A stretch of 32,400 nucleotides of DNA. Source: an uncultured Bacilli bacterium (GTDB lineage: Bacteria; Bacillota_I; Bacilli_A; RF39; UBA660). Each line of letters opens with the position of its first letter. Positions within the stretch are counted from its first letter, which is position 1. Both the position numbers and the translations under genes were made by a program. Below are positions 32,069 to 32,400 of the stretch, in pieces. Below the pieces are notes generated by a model that worked only from the letters and a program-made list of their open reading frames with translations, was not told the origin of the DNA and ran no database searches. The stretch is taken from the NCBI GenBank assembly GCA_934096315.1, contig CAKOLT010000010.1, positions 1-32,400 of the forward strand. The letters run 5' to 3'.

Positions 32069-32400
32069 TTATCCCTTCGTAATTTGATACGGACTTGAAC
32101 TAGTTCCACTTCCACCTACTATGATTACGTCAGATGTCAGATTAAAGACTGGCCGCACAGAACGCCCATAGTTGATGTAGAAGTCGTAGTTGTGGACGAA
32201 GCCCGGCGTGCCGACATAGAACGCATAGAAAGTGAAGGACGAATCCGGCGACAATAACCACTGAAAATCAGATGTATACCATAGCCAATCTGTATTCCTA
32301 CAACCACTTGTTGAATAATCTGATAAATTAGTCCCTGTTGCACATGTCTCTCCCGCTGCATATCCATAATCAGATGGATACATTACTGCTACTTTTCCAT
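32069..32400 (-). CDS. C-terminal part of a surface-type protein with a diversified C-type-lectin-like end
   Basis: 110 codons open to the window edge (GKVAVMYPSDYGYAAGETC ...). It shows the pattern of gut-Firmicute exported proteins that end in a lectin-like or Fib-succ-like domain: MYPSDYGYA, CRNTDWLWYTSDFQWLLSP, then a run rich in Phe, Tyr, Asn, Asp and His, then GRSVRPVFNLTSDV and the end GGSGTSSSPYQITKG. Codons before SP and after RPVF follow the AT-rich genome; the part between is G+C-rich. Most of the gene, including any signal peptide, is outside the window. Confidence 0.75.
   Translation of the reverse strand, partial: GKVAVMYPSDYGYAAGETCATGTNLSDYSTSGCRNTDWLWYTSDFQWLLSPDSSFTFYAFYVGTPGFVHNYDFYINYGRSVRPVFNLTSDVIIVGGSGTSSSPYQITKG
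32140..32258 (-). other. Candidate diversity-generating retroelement variable region (VR)
   Basis: Within the gene's 3' end the codons become TTC, TCC, GTC, GGC, CAC, AAC, TAC, GAC, ATC, that is NNC. NNC codons are what adenine mutagenesis of AAC codons in a template repeat gives. Third positions elsewhere in the window are mostly A or T. The block ends at the invariant-looking GGGCGTTCTGTGCGGCCAGTC, where an IMH-type sequence would lie. Neither the template repeat nor a reverse transcriptase is in this window. Confidence 0.6.

Noticed and set aside
32137..32367. Overlapping minus-strand ORF of 76 codons in the variable region
   Set aside because: It is an alternate frame of the G+C-rich block, with Arg/Ser/Thr-rich low-complexity sequence and no start site.
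1..32400. tRNA, rRNA or known riboswitch genes
   Set aside because: No cloverleaf, rRNA-like stretch or recognised riboswitch core was found on either strand by eye.

Overview
The window is AT-rich DNA (roughly a quarter G+C by eye) from a low-GC Firmicute-type bacterium, most likely an uncultured gut Bacilli or Mollicutes-related lineage. The signs are strong GGAGG-type ribosome binding sites, TTGACA-N17-TATAAT promoters, standard stop codons (TGA ends genes; Trp is TGG), lipoteichoic acid genes, and Spo0A-type boxes in front of a KinB-like kinase. Most genes are housekeeping and lie in short operons. The accessory material sits in four places: the left edge, 1.6-2.1 kb, 4.6-5.7 kb and 30.6-32.4 kb.

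Layout. 1-110: the start of an unidentified leftward gene with a 12-base G tract inside its reading frame. 0.2-1.5 kb: orphan histidine kinase with phased TGTCGAA boxes upstream. 1.6-2.1 kb: decayed HipA-like module fused to the tail of trmB (2.1-2.7 kb). 3.0-3.3 kb: small coiled-coil protein. 3.3-4.6 kb: DUF4143-type AAA ATPase. 4.7-5.7 kb: two arrays of ~49-nt repeats, each with its own promoter and terminator, around a broken CptN-like toxin gene. 5.8-8.2 kb: parC. 8.2-10.1 kb: GntR/ABC transporter operon. 10.2-11.2 kb: rplM-rpsI. 11.3-12.5 kb: two exported proteins. 13.0-14.2 kb: a second DUF4143-type ATPase. 14.4-20.3 kb: ltaS-like / yfhO-like / gtrA-like / tmcAL operon. 20.3-24.1 kb: P-type ATPase, M23 peptidase and a small membrane protein. 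24.2-24.7 kb: XRE regulator and a conserved small ORF. 24.8-27.9 kb: tagO-like / rbfA / nrnA / truB operon. 28.0-30.6 kb: deoA, scpB, scpA. 30.6-32.0 kb: degenerate IS256-superfamily element. 32.07-32.4 kb: 3' end of a surface-protein gene whose last third looks like a diversity-generating-retroelement variable region.

The most notable system is the 4.7-5.7 kb locus. It reads as a type III (CptIN-like) toxin-antitoxin module. Each repeat can form two interleaved helices, i.e. an H-type pseudoknot, and both helices are kept by compensatory changes between repeat copies. Each array is flanked by TTGACA-N17-TATATT and an intrinsic terminator. The toxin reading frame behind one array is interrupted by what looks like an internal deletion with frameshift. 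The second array has no toxin and sits just ahead of the ATPase gene. The window therefore appears to hold live antitoxin RNA genes with a dead toxin.

Other points for a second look are the NNC-codon-rich, G+C-rich variable region at the right edge, the 0A-box triplet, the alternative-pairing leader in front of trmB, and a solo IS end 16 kb from the full element. All family names come from reading motifs by eye; no database search was done.
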